Positions 34,610 through 43,558 of a DNA stretch of 51,008 nt are shown in pieces. Numbering within the stretch: the first letter of the stretch is position 1; every line of letters starts with the position of its first letter. Under the pieces are notes generated by a model. The model did no database searches and was not told where the DNA came from. It was given only the letters and a program-made list of their open reading frames with translations. Made by a program: the position numbers and the translations under genes. The stretch is from Cyclobacteriaceae bacterium (GTDB lineage Bacteria > Bacteroidota > Bacteroidia > Cytophagales > Cyclobacteriaceae): the NCBI GenBank assembly GCA_947458475.1, contig CANGZP010000007.1, positions 1 to 51,008 of the forward strand, read 5' to 3'.

Positions 34610-35917
34610 ATGCAAGCCCTTTCCGTTTTACAACTCACCACGCACATCCAGCAAGTTCTTGAAAAGGAACTTGAACCCTTGGTGTGGGTGGTAGGCGAGC
34701 TATCAGATTTTAGACAAGCACCGCAAGGACATGTGTACTTTGAGCTGGTGGAGAAACAGGGAAACCAAGTTCAAGCAAAGATTCGCGCCAACCTCTGGCA
34801 GTTTACCTACCGAAGCGTAGCTGCCAAATTTGAAGCTGTCACCGGCAACTCACTCAAGAATGGAATGAAGGTTCTTGCTCAGGTAAGTGTGACCTACCAT
34901 CCTGTCTATGGACTCAGCCTCAACGTAAAAGACATAGACCCCTCATTTTCTTTAGGAGAACGAGCACGTATTCGTCAAGAAACTATTGCTAAACTCACCC
35001 AAGAAGGTTCGATCGGGAAGAATGCTACATTAATCCTGCCCCGCGTAATTCAACGCATTGCAATCATCTCCAGCGCCGCTGCCGCAGGATACGGCGATTT
35101 TATCAACCAAGTGGATGGAAATCCGCAAGGCTACAAGGTAGTCCACCAGCTTTTCCCTTCCCTCATGCAAGGCAATGAGGCAGTAGATAGCCTCCTTGCG
35201 GCCCTTGACCAGGTAGCCATCGAAGCTGACAAACTTCAATTGGATGCGATAGTGATTATTCGAGGAGGTGGCGCTCAGCTAGATCTCGATTGTTTTGATG
35301 ATTACCGTTTGGCTGTCAAAATAGCCAATTTTACACTTCCCGTCTTTACAGGAATAGGGCATGAACGCGATGAAACAATCGCTGATCTAGTGGCACATAC
35401 CCCGCTAAAAACACCCACTGCTGTTGCTGAATTTATTCTCTCCAGCTTTCGGGAATTTGAGGAGGGCTTGGGCGTCATGGCACAAAGACTGGATTGGATC
35501 ACCCGATCCACGTTCAAAGGAGAGGGACAAAAACTTCAAGGGTATAGCTTACGAATCCTAGGAGAGAGTAAGTCACAACTGGCAAGGGAAGCCGAAAAGT
35601 TAAGAAACTGGGGAATGAGGATGCAGCAAGCAGGAAAAAATGGAGCAAAGCAGGAGAAAAGTAAGCTTGAGCAGCGACAGGAGCAGCTGAAGAAAGGACT
35701 GCAGCATTTTTTAAAAACCCAGCAAGACAGACTTACACAACTTGAGAGCAGCAGCAGGCAGTTGGACCCAAGCAGCTTACTCCAAAAGGGATATACCCGA
35801 ACCGAATCCAAGGGGATGCCAATCCACCTGACCACCTTGGCCCCTGGAGATCCCATCGTGACCCATACCTTCAATCAAAAAATTAGTAGTACGATCAATC
35901 ACATTGAGAAAAAATGA
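34610..35917 (+). CDS. xseA: Exodeoxyribonuclease VII large subunit
   Basis: XseA is the catalytic subunit that degrades single-stranded DNA to oligonucleotides in both directions. The 435-residue protein has an N-terminal OB fold (about 1–100, VWVVGELSDFRQAPQGHVYF). The central catalytic domain (about 120–310) carries IAIISSAAAAGYGDF, VIIRGGGAQLDLDCFDDYRL and GIGHERDETIADLVAHTP. A long charged coiled-coil arm follows (about 290–400) that binds the small subunits. The C-terminal segment DPSSLLQKGYTRTE matches the family ending. It overlaps xseB by 4 bp (ATGA). Confidence 0.95.
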   Translation: MQALSVLQLTTHIQQVLEKELEPLVWVVGELSDFRQAPQGHVYFELVEKQGNQVQAKIRANLWQFTYRSVAAKFEAVTGNSLKNGMKVLAQVSVTYHPVYGLSLNVKDIDPSFSLGERARIRQETIAKLTQEGSIGKNATLILPRVIQRIAIISSAAAAGYGDFINQVDGNPQGYKVVHQLFPSLMQGNEAVDSLLAALDQVAIEADKLQLDAIVIIRGGGAQLDLDCFDDYRLAVKIANFTLPVFTGIGHERDETIADLVAHTPLKTPTAVAEFILSSFREFEEGLGVMAQRLDWITRSTFKGEGQKLQGYSLRILGESKSQLAREAEKLRNWGMRMQQAGKNGAKQEKSKLEQRQEQLKKGLQHFLKTQQDRLTQLESSSRQLDPSSLLQKGYTRTESKGMPIHLTTLAPGDPIVTHTFNQKISSTINHIEKK

Positions 35918-36102
35918 AAGACTATACATACACCCAAGCGATGCAACGATTGGAGACAATTCTTGCTCAATTAGAGGAGGGAACAGCTACTGTGGATACC
36001 CTCTCAGAACTGGTCAAAGAAGCTGCTGATCTAGTGAAATTTTGCAGGGAGAAACTCCGAAACACCGAGGATGAGGTGCAAAAAGCCTTTGAAGGTTTGT
36101 AG
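35914..36102 (+). CDS. xseB: Exodeoxyribonuclease VII small subunit
   Basis: The 62-residue helical hairpin protein binds the coiled-coil arm of XseA in several copies and is required for activity. The family motif YTQAMQRLETILAQLEEGTATVD (here split across the first helix and turn) is typical, followed by the second helix LSELVKEAADLVKFCREKL. The ATGA overlap with xseA indicates translational coupling. No clear terminator follows in the 53-bp convergent spacer before the UpxY-like gene. Confidence 0.93.
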   Translation: MKDYTYTQAMQRLETILAQLEEGTATVDTLSELVKEAADLVKFCREKLRNTEDEVQKAFEGL

Positions 36103-36155
36103 ACGAATCCCCAACCTGCGTAGAAAAGAATCAAAAATTAATGGCTGGGCAGTGA

Positions 36156-36671
36156 CTAAACAGTTTCTGGGGTAACAATCACCTGCAAAAACTTACGCGG
36201 GATGCTTACCAACAAGTTTTGATAAATCCCTGGAATTCGAATTAGGAAGTAATCCTTATTTCCCTTTTCGACACACTCCCCTACCATGTCTTCCAGTGAT
36301 CCACCAATCACCTTTACTTTTTCTCCTGGAGCAATTTCAGAACCATCCGTTTCTATGGATACTCCAGTAGCCACCACACGCTGAATCGTTTCCACATCCT
36401 CATCGCGAATGATCGCATGCTCTCCAGAGAAGTGGACAAACTTTACTGCCCCAGGAATTTTTAGACAGTTCCACAGGTTATTTCGATGGGTTTTTACAAA
36501 AACATAGCCGTTGAATAAGGCCTTCTGCACCTTTTTTTTGCGGTCAGACCATTGCCTTAACTCTTCCACCATGGGTAAGTACACTTCCACACCTTCCTCC
36601 ACCAGCATGTCGGCCACTTTTTTTTCCGCCCGAGAACGGGTGTACATCACATACCATTTTAATTCCTGCAT
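36156..36671 (-). CDS. UpxY/RfaH-type NusG paralogue (transcription antiterminator)
   Basis: The 171-residue protein has a NusG N-terminal domain (1–105, opening ELKWYVMYTRSRAEKKVADM, then LFNGYVFVKTHRNN). A KOW domain follows (about 115–165, IAPGEKVKVIGGSLEDMVGECVEKG). It is shorter than housekeeping NusG of this phylum and matches the UpxY group, whose members bind RNA polymerase and promote read-through of specific, often polysaccharide, operons. Such genes normally head the operon they control. This one is isolated: its 3' end faces xseB and an efflux operon ends upstream. Its target is therefore unknown. Confidence 0.88.
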   Translation of the reverse strand: MQELKWYVMYTRSRAEKKVADMLVEEGVEVYLPMVEELRQWSDRKKKVQKALFNGYVFVKTHRNNLWNCLKIPGAVKFVHFSGEHAIIRDEDVETIQRVVATGVSIETDGSEIAPGEKVKVIGGSLEDMVGECVEKGNKDYFLIRIPGIYQNLLVSIPRKFLQVIVTPETV

Positions 36672-36693
36672 CTCTGTTGAGTCTATGGGGTTG

Positions 36694-36701
36694 CAAATTT
36701 A
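36694..36701 (-). promoter_or_regulatory. -7 box for the UpxY-like gene
   Basis: The minus strand reads TAAATTTG, an exact TAnnTTTG, 23 bp upstream of the start codon at 36671. Together with the terminator at 36733–36764 it indicates an independent transcript. Confidence 0.55.
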
Positions 36702-36732
36702 AAAAAATAGCTGTGTTTTTAGTAATTAAACG

Positions 36733-36764
36733 AAAAAACCCCTGGAACAATATTCCAAGGGTTT
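36733..36764 (-). terminator. Intrinsic terminator of the TetR–RND efflux operon
   Basis: AAACCCCTGGAA (36737–36748) and TTCCAAGGGTTT (36753–36764) pair in a 12-position stem with one mismatch and a short loop. A T-run follows on the minus strand (plus-strand A-run 36733–36738). It lies 35 bp past the pump stop codon. Confidence 0.82.
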
Positions 36765-36798
36765 GATCAAAAAAACCACCAACCTAAACAGGGATGAA

Positions 36799-39700
36799 TT
36801 ACCTACGAAGCTTGATAGCAAGCTTATCAGTAAGCAAATACATCACTGGAACTAGTACTAACGTAATGACCGTCGCAAAGGTTAACCCAAATATTACGGT
36901 CCATGCCATCGGTCCCCAGAAGGCTGCATTATCGCCTCCCACATAGAACTGAGGGTCAAATTCACTGAGTAGGGTTGCAAAATTAATGTTCATCCCGATA
37001 GCCAAAGGAATCAATCCTAGAACCGTCGTGATGGCGGTCAAGAGTACAGGACGAAGTCTTGTTTTTCCTGCCTCTACGATACTCGCCAACAAATCAGGAA
37101 GAGTCAGGTAACTTCCTTTTTGGATACCCAATTCCTCGCGCTTTCTTGCACGCACCAAATCGGTGTAATCAATCAGTACAATCGCATTGTTTACCACCAC
37201 CCCGGCCAAGGAAATAATTCCGATACCGGTCATGATGACTACAAAATCCATGTTGAAAATCACCAAGCCCAAGAATACACCAATGGTACTGAAAAGTACA
37301 GAGGTCATGATGATGAAGGGGCTGATCACAGAGTTGAACTGTGCGACAATGATCAAGAAAATAAGAGATACCGCTATCCCTAATGCACGCAATAAGAAAG
37401 CTTGAGATTTAGCTTGCTCTTCTTGTTCACCCGTATACTTTACCGTAACTCCTTCAGGAACTGGATAGGAAGCCATCAATTCCTTAATTTTTGCATTAAT
37501 TTCGGTCGGGTTGTATCCATCTAAAACATTGGAGAACATACTCACTGCCTTTTCTAGATCTTTTCTTTTTACCGAACCGTAGGTAGAGCCATATTGAATG
37601 TCTGCTACCGCAGATATTGGAACTTCGCGCTTGTCACCAAATTTATCTCGGAATCCAATTTTTTTATTGACCAAGGTATTGATGTCGTAGCGCGAGTTTT
37701 GATCCAAACGTAGGGTAATCGGATAATCTTCTTCGCCTTCCTTGTATTTGGAAACTTCTGATCCAAACAAAGAAGTTCGCAGTTCCATGGCAATGGTTGA
37801 GGTAGACAAGCCAAATCTTCTGGCTTTTTCTCGATCTATTCGAACCACCACTTCTGGACTTCCTAAGGAAAGATCTGTCTTCAATTCTTCTAGCCCTGGA
37901 ATGGAATTGGATTCCAAATAGGCCTTGGTCTCCTCCACAAAAGCAATCAATTGCTCGTAATCTTCTCCAACAAATTCAATATTAACTGGATTACCCACGG
38001 GAGGGCCATTTTGCTGCTTATCCACTGTAATCAACACCCCTGGGTACACTTTTGCAAGTTCCCGAATCACCTCCATGGCTTCATTGGTATCAATTCCTTG
38101 GCGATAGATGTAGTCCACAAAGCCAATGGTGATTTTTGCTTTGTGAGGTGTCGATTGAAGGCTTGGGCCCTGGGTGGGATCCCCTGTACCCTCACCTACC
38201 TGGGTGATGACTGACTCCAAAATACCTCCATAAGGCTCTAATTTAGTCATCATCTCATCTTCCATCTTATCGACGAAAGCATTGGTGGCTTCTATACTTG
38301 TCCCAATTGGAAATTCGATGAATACGTTCACCAATTGGGGTTGATTGTCTGGGAAGAAAAGAACTTTAGGTGCTCGAATAGCCAGCAAGGCGATGGAGAA
38401 AATGAAGAGCAAAAAGGTTCCTACTAATATTTTGATCGGGTTTTTTCCTTTCAAGGAAAAGGTAAGTAGCGATTCATAGCTAGTTTCCAATTTTACCAAA
38501 AAGACCGACTGGAACCAGCCCACTGCCTTTCTGAGAAAAAAAACATAGACTAGAATCAAAACAGAAGACACCAAAGAAAGGGACCCTATTGAATTCCACC
38601 CAGCTAGGTAACAAACAAGTGCCAATAGACCCAAAAATCCAGCCGTTCGAATCGATCCTTTTTTAGGCTTTTCATTTGTCATATCTTCAATCTTCATGAA
38701 CATGGCCGTCATCACGGGATTGATCACCAAGGCCACAAATAATGAGGCTGAAAGTACAATGATCAGCGTTATTGGCAGGTATTTCATAAACTCTCCTACC
38801 AGATCATCCCAAAATGCAAGTGGAAGAAATGCAGCCAGTGTAGTGAGCGTAGAGGTGATAATTGGCCAAGCCACTTCACCAACTCCTTCTTTTGCTGATT
38901 GACCGGCGGATTTGCCTTCCTGCATCATGCGGTAAATATTTTCCACCACCACAATACCATTATCTACAAGCATTCCCAGGGCAAGAATGAGTGAGAAAAG
39001 CACCATCAAATTGAGCGTAATTCCAAAGGAATCAAGCACCAAAAAGGAGATAAACATGGATAGTGGAATGGCTGAACCCACAAAAAGTGCATTCCGGAAG
39101 CCCATGAAAAACATCAGAACCAAGACCACCAGGATGATTCCAAAAATAATGGAGTTCTCCAAATCGCTTACCTGAATTCGAGTTTGCTTACTTTGATCGT
39201 TGGTAATTGAAATCTCTACATTTTCAGGGAATCGATTGGCTTTCGTCGTCTCAATGATTTCCTTGATTTTGTCTGCAGCATCGAGCAGGTTTTCTCCACT
39301 TCGCTTGGTCACGTTGATCGTGATTACAGGAAGGTTTTTACTGCGTGCATAGGAAGTCCTATCCTTAAAGGTATCCTTAATCTCGGCTACATCTTTCAAG
39401 TACACGATCTTTTGCTGATCCGTTTTGACAATAATGTCAAGCAAATCCTGTGGGGAAGCAAACTCTCCATCCACACGAAGCGTTCGCTCAAAATCCCCAT
39501 TTTTTATACTTCCCCCCGAAACTGTCAAGTTTTCGGTTTGAATTGCTCCAGAAATATCTCCAAAATTGACCCCCATGGATTCCATTTTGTAGGGATCCAC
39601 GTTGATTTGAATCTCACGTTCTACAGTACCCGCAAGGTCTGCCTTGGAAATTTCCGGAAGCTTCTCAATCGCATCTTCCAGATACTCTCCAAATCGCTTC

Positions 39701-40194
39701 AATTCCTGCTCTGAATAAGGGCCGGAGATGTTGACGTTCATGATTGGGAAATCTGAGGTGTTCACCTCCAAGACATTGGGATCTTGATCCAAATCACTAG
39801 GTAGCTGACTCTTAGACTTATCTACTGCATCTTTTACATCTTGAATGGCTTTGGCAAGCTCTACTCCAGGGGTAAACTCCACCACAATGGATGAAAAATC
39901 CTGTACAGAAGTAGACTTGATGTCCTTCACATTATTCAAGGACTTCAACTCTTTTTCGATTGGCCGGGTAATCAAGTTCTCCATGTCCACAGGTGAGTTG
40001 CCTGGGTATGGCGTACCTACATAAACAGTCGGGATGACGATTTCAGGAAAACTTTCCTTGGGCATGGTGCGGTAAGCACCTAATCCAAGTACCGTAATGA
40101 TCAGGGTTAAAATAATGATCGAAGTAGAGTTGTCCACGCTGAAGCTGGACAATCCAAACTCTCGGATCGTATTCGATTTTTGAGGAGTATCCAT
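36799..40194 (-). CDS. RND-family efflux transporter (HAE-type, multidrug)
   Basis: The inner-membrane proton-driven pump has 1131 residues with 12 membrane segments. It starts FGLSSFSVDNSTSIIILTLI and has the AcrB-like TPYPGNSPVDMENLITRPIE motif. In TM4 the sequence LILALGMLVDNGIVVVENIYR carries the single conserved Asp of hydrophobic/amphiphilic efflux pumps (VDNGIVVVEN), in contrast to the DFG-x3-DGA metal pattern of the pump at 16418. A short inserted hydrophobic stretch after TM6 (about 510–560) is a mild oddity. It starts 2 bp after the adaptor stop. Substrates may be drugs, bile-like detergents or endogenous lipids. Confidence 0.93.
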   Translation of the reverse strand: MDTPQKSNTIREFGLSSFSVDNSTSIIILTLIITVLGLGAYRTMPKESFPEIVIPTVYVGTPYPGNSPVDMENLITRPIEKELKSLNNVKDIKSTSVQDFSSIVVEFTPGVELAKAIQDVKDAVDKSKSQLPSDLDQDPNVLEVNTSDFPIMNVNISGPYSEQELKRFGEYLEDAIEKLPEISKADLAGTVEREIQINVDPYKMESMGVNFGDISGAIQTENLTVSGGSIKNGDFERTLRVDGEFASPQDLLDIIVKTDQQKIVYLKDVAEIKDTFKDRTSYARSKNLPVITINVTKRSGENLLDAADKIKEIIETTKANRFPENVEISITNDQSKQTRIQVSDLENSIIFGIILVVLVLMFFMGFRNALFVGSAIPLSMFISFLVLDSFGITLNLMVLFSLILALGMLVDNGIVVVENIYRMMQEGKSAGQSAKEGVGEVAWPIITSTLTTLAAFLPLAFWDDLVGEFMKYLPITLIIVLSASLFVALVINPVMTAMFMKIEDMTNEKPKKGSIRTAGFLGLLALVCYLAGWNSIGSLSLVSSVLILVYVFFLRKAVGWFQSVFLVKLETSYESLLTFSLKGKNPIKILVGTFLLFIFSIALLAIRAPKVLFFPDNQPQLVNVFIEFPIGTSIEATNAFVDKMEDEMMTKLEPYGGILESVITQVGEGTGDPTQGPSLQSTPHKAKITIGFVDYIYRQGIDTNEAMEVIRELAKVYPGVLITVDKQQNGPPVGNPVNIEFVGEDYEQLIAFVEETKAYLESNSIPGLEELKTDLSLGSPEVVVRIDREKARRFGLSTSTIAMELRTSLFGSEVSKYKEGEEDYPITLRLDQNSRYDINTLVNKKIGFRDKFGDKREVPISAVADIQYGSTYGSVKRKDLEKAVSMFSNVLDGYNPTEINAKIKELMASYPVPEGVTVKYTGEQEEQAKSQAFLLRALGIAVSLIFLIIVAQFNSVISPFIIMTSVLFSTIGVFLGLVIFNMDFVVIMTGIGIISLAGVVVNNAIVLIDYTDLVRARKREELGIQKGSYLTLPDLLASIVEAGKTRLRPVLLTAITTVLGLIPLAIGMNINFATLLSEFDPQFYVGGDNAAFWGPMAWTVIFGLTFATVITLVLVPVMYLLTDKLAIKLRR

Positions 40195-40196
40195 AA

Positions 40197-41327
40197 TTAC
40201 TGCTTCGCTACGTTCACACTAAAATTATCCCCCACTTCTCTGAAGCCCTTATCTACCAAAATCTCGTTTCCTACAAGACCTTCTGCAATCTCAGTTTCGT
40301 CACCTGAAGTGTAACCTCGTTTGACATATTTTTTCTTAGCCACACCATTCTCTACCACGAAAAGGTAGTCGCCCTTGGTGTCTGCGAGAATCAAGTGTGC
40401 AGGAACGACCACGGTCTCCTTATTGCTGTAATCCTGAATCTTCAACACCGAAATCATATTCGGCCTCACCTCTGGAAGGTTTGGTAAGAATACTTCTACT
40501 TTGAATGTCCTATTATTTGGATTGATGATCGATCCTGTAGCAGATACCTTCGTAGCAAGCGTCTTGTTGATAGACGGGAAGTTGATTTCAACTGAATCTC
40601 CCTTTGCCAATACCCCGATGTAACTTTCAGAAATGTCCGCTTCAATAAAAAGGTCGCTTTCTCCAACAAACTGGAACATGGGAGTTCCTGGTTGCACCAA
40701 CTCCCCTACACGCACGCGAACAGATTCTACCGTTCCATTGAAAGGCGCTTTAATGGTAGATTTACCCAATTGCGTCTTCAAAGAAGCTAGGCTTTTCTCC
40801 AATCCTTCTTTTCTGCTTTTTGCCTCCAAATACTGAATTTCAGTACCGATTTTTTGGTTCCAAAGACGCTCCTGCTTTTCAAATACAGTTCGTGCCAAAG
40901 ACAAGCTATTCTCCAATTCCTCGATACTGCGTTGGATGGCTTCGGAATCTACCTTTGCCAAGACTTGGCCTTTGGTTACACGCATGCCTTCTATAGCTGG
41001 TATGTCCAAAATTCTCCCAAGTGTCTCGGAACTGATGTTCACATTCTTTTTGGAAAGCACTGATCCAGTCACCTCTACAAAGTGGGTAAATTCCCCTTTT
41101 CTAGCAGGAACCGTGGTGATCAATAAGGGCTTTTTGGCCGCAGCAGCGAATGCAGGATCCGAAGCGATCAACTCAGCCTCCAAAGTTTTGATTTGTGTAG
41201 TCAACTCAGAAAGTTGGCTCTTCAGTGCTTCCAATTCAGCTTTTTTTGCTTCAAGGCCATCTCCCGCACAGGAGGCTACCCCTAGCGAAAGGGCAAGCAA
41301 GGTGACGAAGTTTAGGAATGATTTCAT
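40197..41327 (-). CDS. RND efflux periplasmic adaptor lipoprotein
   Basis: This is a membrane-fusion protein of 376 residues. It has a lipoprotein signal peptide (lipobox VASC in SLGVASCAGD) followed directly by a predicted coiled coil (EAKKAELEALKSQLSELTTQ), an extra helix not usual in AcrA. Lipoyl halves are seen at ILDIPAIEGMRVTKGQVLAKV and IKAPFNGTVESVRVRVGELV, then a beta-barrel (EADISESYIGVLAKGDSVEI) and a membrane-proximal domain. It sits between the outer-membrane factor and pump genes, all minus strand, completing a tripartite system. Confidence 0.92.
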   Translation of the reverse strand: MKSFLNFVTLLALSLGVASCAGDGLEAKKAELEALKSQLSELTTQIKTLEAELIASDPAFAAAAKKPLLITTVPARKGEFTHFVEVTGSVLSKKNVNISSETLGRILDIPAIEGMRVTKGQVLAKVDSEAIQRSIEELENSLSLARTVFEKQERLWNQKIGTEIQYLEAKSRKEGLEKSLASLKTQLGKSTIKAPFNGTVESVRVRVGELVQPGTPMFQFVGESDLFIEADISESYIGVLAKGDSVEINFPSINKTLATKVSATGSIINPNNRTFKVEVFLPNLPEVRPNMISVLKIQDYSNKETVVVPAHLILADTKGDYLFVVENGVAKKKYVKRGYTSGDETEIAEGLVGNEILVDKGFREVGDNFSVNVAKQ

Positions 41328-41355
41328 AGGAATAAAATAGAATGTGGTCGTTGGT

Positions 41356-42714
41356 TTAGTTTGTCAAATTAGGCTTTAACAAGCCCAGGGCTTTTTCAAG
41401 ATTTATTTTGGAAATTAAGCCATCGTAGATGGCACCGAGGTAATTGATTTCTGCTTGAATCAAGGCTGCATCAGCCTCCACAACTTCCAGGTTAGAACCC
41501 ACCCCTTCTTTGTATTTGATTCGGGCAATCTGGTAGACCTCTGTGGCCAACTGCAAGTTTTCTTCCTGTACCTTCAAGAGGCTGAGGTCATTTCTAAGAT
41601 TAGCCTTGGCGGAATACAATTCAGTTTTGAAGGAGTCTTTCAAGAATGTGCGTTGGTTCTCCAACTGGTTGATTTGGACACGATTCTTTTGGATTCGTGC
41701 TGCCTTGGAAAAGCCATCAAAAATGGGAATAGACATGCTAACTCCTACCAAGGAACTTCCAAACCAGTTGGATTTGTTGAACACCCGATCTAATTCATTT
41801 CCTGCGCCACTTCTTCGGGTATTTCCAATAAAGTCAATTCTAGGCATGTATTGGCTGAGGTTGTTTTGTAAATCCAAGCCCGCAAGTGTGAGTTGTGTGG
41901 ACACTTGTCCCAATTCCACACGCTCTTTACCTTCTTCACCAAGAAGCGTAAGGGTCTCTTCTTTTGGAGACAACTCCTCCAGAGTCTCTGCCAAGAATAC
42001 TTCATATTCCATTGGCATCCCCATTTGAAGCTTTAATAGTTGCTTGCTGATATCCAATCCCGTTTGGCTACGTTGCACCTGCGTATAGGTATTGTTTCGC
42101 TGCACTTGCACACGAGACACATCCACTTTTTCCACAAAGCCTGCTTCCTGCAATGCAATTGTTTCTTTGAGTAGCGTGTCGATTCGAGACAAGTTGGCTT
42201 CGGCAAGACGAATGCGTTGCTGATTCACCAAAACCCCGAAATAGGCCTTCTTCACATTTTCAACCACATCGATTTCAGCTTTTTGCAAATCTTTGTTGGT
42301 CAGCTCTAGGAGCGTTTTGGCGGCACGTAGTCCAACAAAAAATGATCCGTCAAAAATCATTTGACTAACTGTCACGCCCAATCCAGAAGAATAACTCACT
42401 CCAAATCGTGCCGGGATGACATCGCTTGGATTGGAAGGATCCCCAAATGGCGGCTGGTTGGGAAGAAATACCACTGGGATTCTTGGATTGTAATCCAAGT
42501 TGTAGGCTCCATTAATTTGAGGAAGCCCTCTTGCGGTAGTTTCCTTGATGGTAGCCTTGGAAATCAGCAGCTGCAAGCGTGCATTTTTAGCGCTTGGATT
42601 ATTTTCCAAGGCATAGGTAAGGGCATCTTCAAGCTTCAATTCCACCTGCTGTTGGGCAGCGACTTGGGAAGCACTTAGCCCAACCAAAGCAAGTAGGAGT
42701 AGGTATTTTTTCAT
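41356..42714 (-). CDS. TolC-family outer-membrane efflux protein
   Basis: The 452-residue protein has a Sec signal peptide (about 1–20, cleaved near VAAQ). Two repeated OEP domains follow, typical of TolC. The first begins LKLEDALTYALENNPSAKNARL, and YFGVLVNQQRIRLAEANLSRID marks its helix barrel. The second contains SMSIPIFDGFSKAARI and the closing YKEGVGSNLEVVEADAALIQAEINYL. It provides the outer-membrane exit duct for the adjacent adaptor and pump. It is the first structural gene after tetR, 12 bp downstream of the repressor stop. Confidence 0.93.
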   Translation of the reverse strand: MKKYLLLLALVGLSASQVAAQQQVELKLEDALTYALENNPSAKNARLQLLISKATIKETTARGLPQINGAYNLDYNPRIPVVFLPNQPPFGDPSNPSDVIPARFGVSYSSGLGVTVSQMIFDGSFFVGLRAAKTLLELTNKDLQKAEIDVVENVKKAYFGVLVNQQRIRLAEANLSRIDTLLKETIALQEAGFVEKVDVSRVQVQRNNTYTQVQRSQTGLDISKQLLKLQMGMPMEYEVFLAETLEELSPKEETLTLLGEEGKERVELGQVSTQLTLAGLDLQNNLSQYMPRIDFIGNTRRSGAGNELDRVFNKSNWFGSSLVGVSMSIPIFDGFSKAARIQKNRVQINQLENQRTFLKDSFKTELYSAKANLRNDLSLLKVQEENLQLATEVYQIARIKYKEGVGSNLEVVEADAALIQAEINYLGAIYDGLISKINLEKALGLLKPNLTN

Positions 42715-42726
42715 ATACTAGTTGGT

Positions 42727-43338
42727 TTAATTCAATAGGTCTTTTTGTACTAAAAATGCTTGTCTTCCTTTCTCTGTAAAAATACCGTGAAGGAAATGGT
42801 CCAGAATCACCAGCTGCTCTTCAAGCAAATTGTATTCTGGATCTGCAAAATTTTTCGGATCAAAAGCAGTAGTAATTTGAGTTAAGCGCACTTTAGCAAG
42901 TATTCGGGAATCAATTTCAGGCCGGAAATACCCGAGTTGTTTACCAAGTTCCAATACGTTAACCAAGTCTTTTTGGATGGTTTGATCCTTAAAAGATTCA
43001 AATAGCTTCCAGGCCTCTGGATAAAATTTCTGTACCTCTAGGATCACCAACGGATTGATAGAGGTAAGCCGATCACGCATCATTTGGGAGGTCTTCACTA
43101 AGTGCTCGATGACTCCATCCCCCTGTTCTAGGATAAAGGAAAGCTTCTGTTGGTCTTCTTCCAAAATGGCTGCAAATACTGCTTTTACTAAATCCTTTTT
43201 ATCCTCAAACTCTTGGTAAATGGTCTTTTTGGAAATACCTGCCTGCCTCGCCAAGTCCTCCATGGTAAACGTTCGCACACCAAAACGGGCAAATTGCGCA
43301 GTTGCTATCTCTAAAATTCGTTGCCTAGTCTCCACCAC
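42727..43338 (-). CDS. TetR-family transcriptional repressor of the efflux operon
   Basis: The protein has 203 residues. The N-terminal HTH (about 5–50) reads ILEIATAQFARFGVRTFTMEDLARQAGISKKTIYQEFEDKK, split here by helix boundaries, a canonical TetR DNA-binding domain. The C-terminal ligand-binding domain is helical and family-specific. It is the first gene of the tetR–tolC–adaptor–RND operon, so it probably represses itself and the pump until a pump substrate binds. A 28-bp inverted repeat lies at its promoter. Confidence 0.92.
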   Translation of the reverse strand: MVETRQRILEIATAQFARFGVRTFTMEDLARQAGISKKTIYQEFEDKKDLVKAVFAAILEEDQQKLSFILEQGDGVIEHLVKTSQMMRDRLTSINPLVILEVQKFYPEAWKLFESFKDQTIQKDLVNVLELGKQLGYFRPEIDSRILAKVRLTQITTAFDPKNFADPEYNLLEEQLVILDHFLHGIFTEKGRQAFLVQKDLLN

Positions 43339-43355
43339 TCCTTTAAATTTGAGTG

Positions 43356-43392
43356 CAAAACTAAGGAAACTATTTGTTTGTTTAAAGTTTCC
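43356..43392 (-). promoter_or_regulatory. tetR promoter with 28-bp inverted-repeat operator
   Basis: The minus strand carries an exact -7 box TAGTTTTG at 43356–43363, 18 bp from the start codon. Immediately upstream, GGAAACT (43365–43371) and AGTTTCC (43386–43392) form a 7-bp perfect inverted repeat with a 14-bp spacer. The dyad covers the region between -7 and -33, where a bound TetR dimer would block polymerase. Operator function is inferred. Confidence 0.62.
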
Positions 43393-43558
43393 ATAGTTTT
43401 AATTTAAAATATTATTTCAAAACGGACTATATTGCTAACCATTTGTAAAATATTAGATTGATTAATTAACTATTTAAAAATATAATTTTTTATAGGAGTG
43501 ATTCAGATTACTAATTATTTCTCGAAAAATCATTTTTACAAAAGTTAATTTTACCCTC

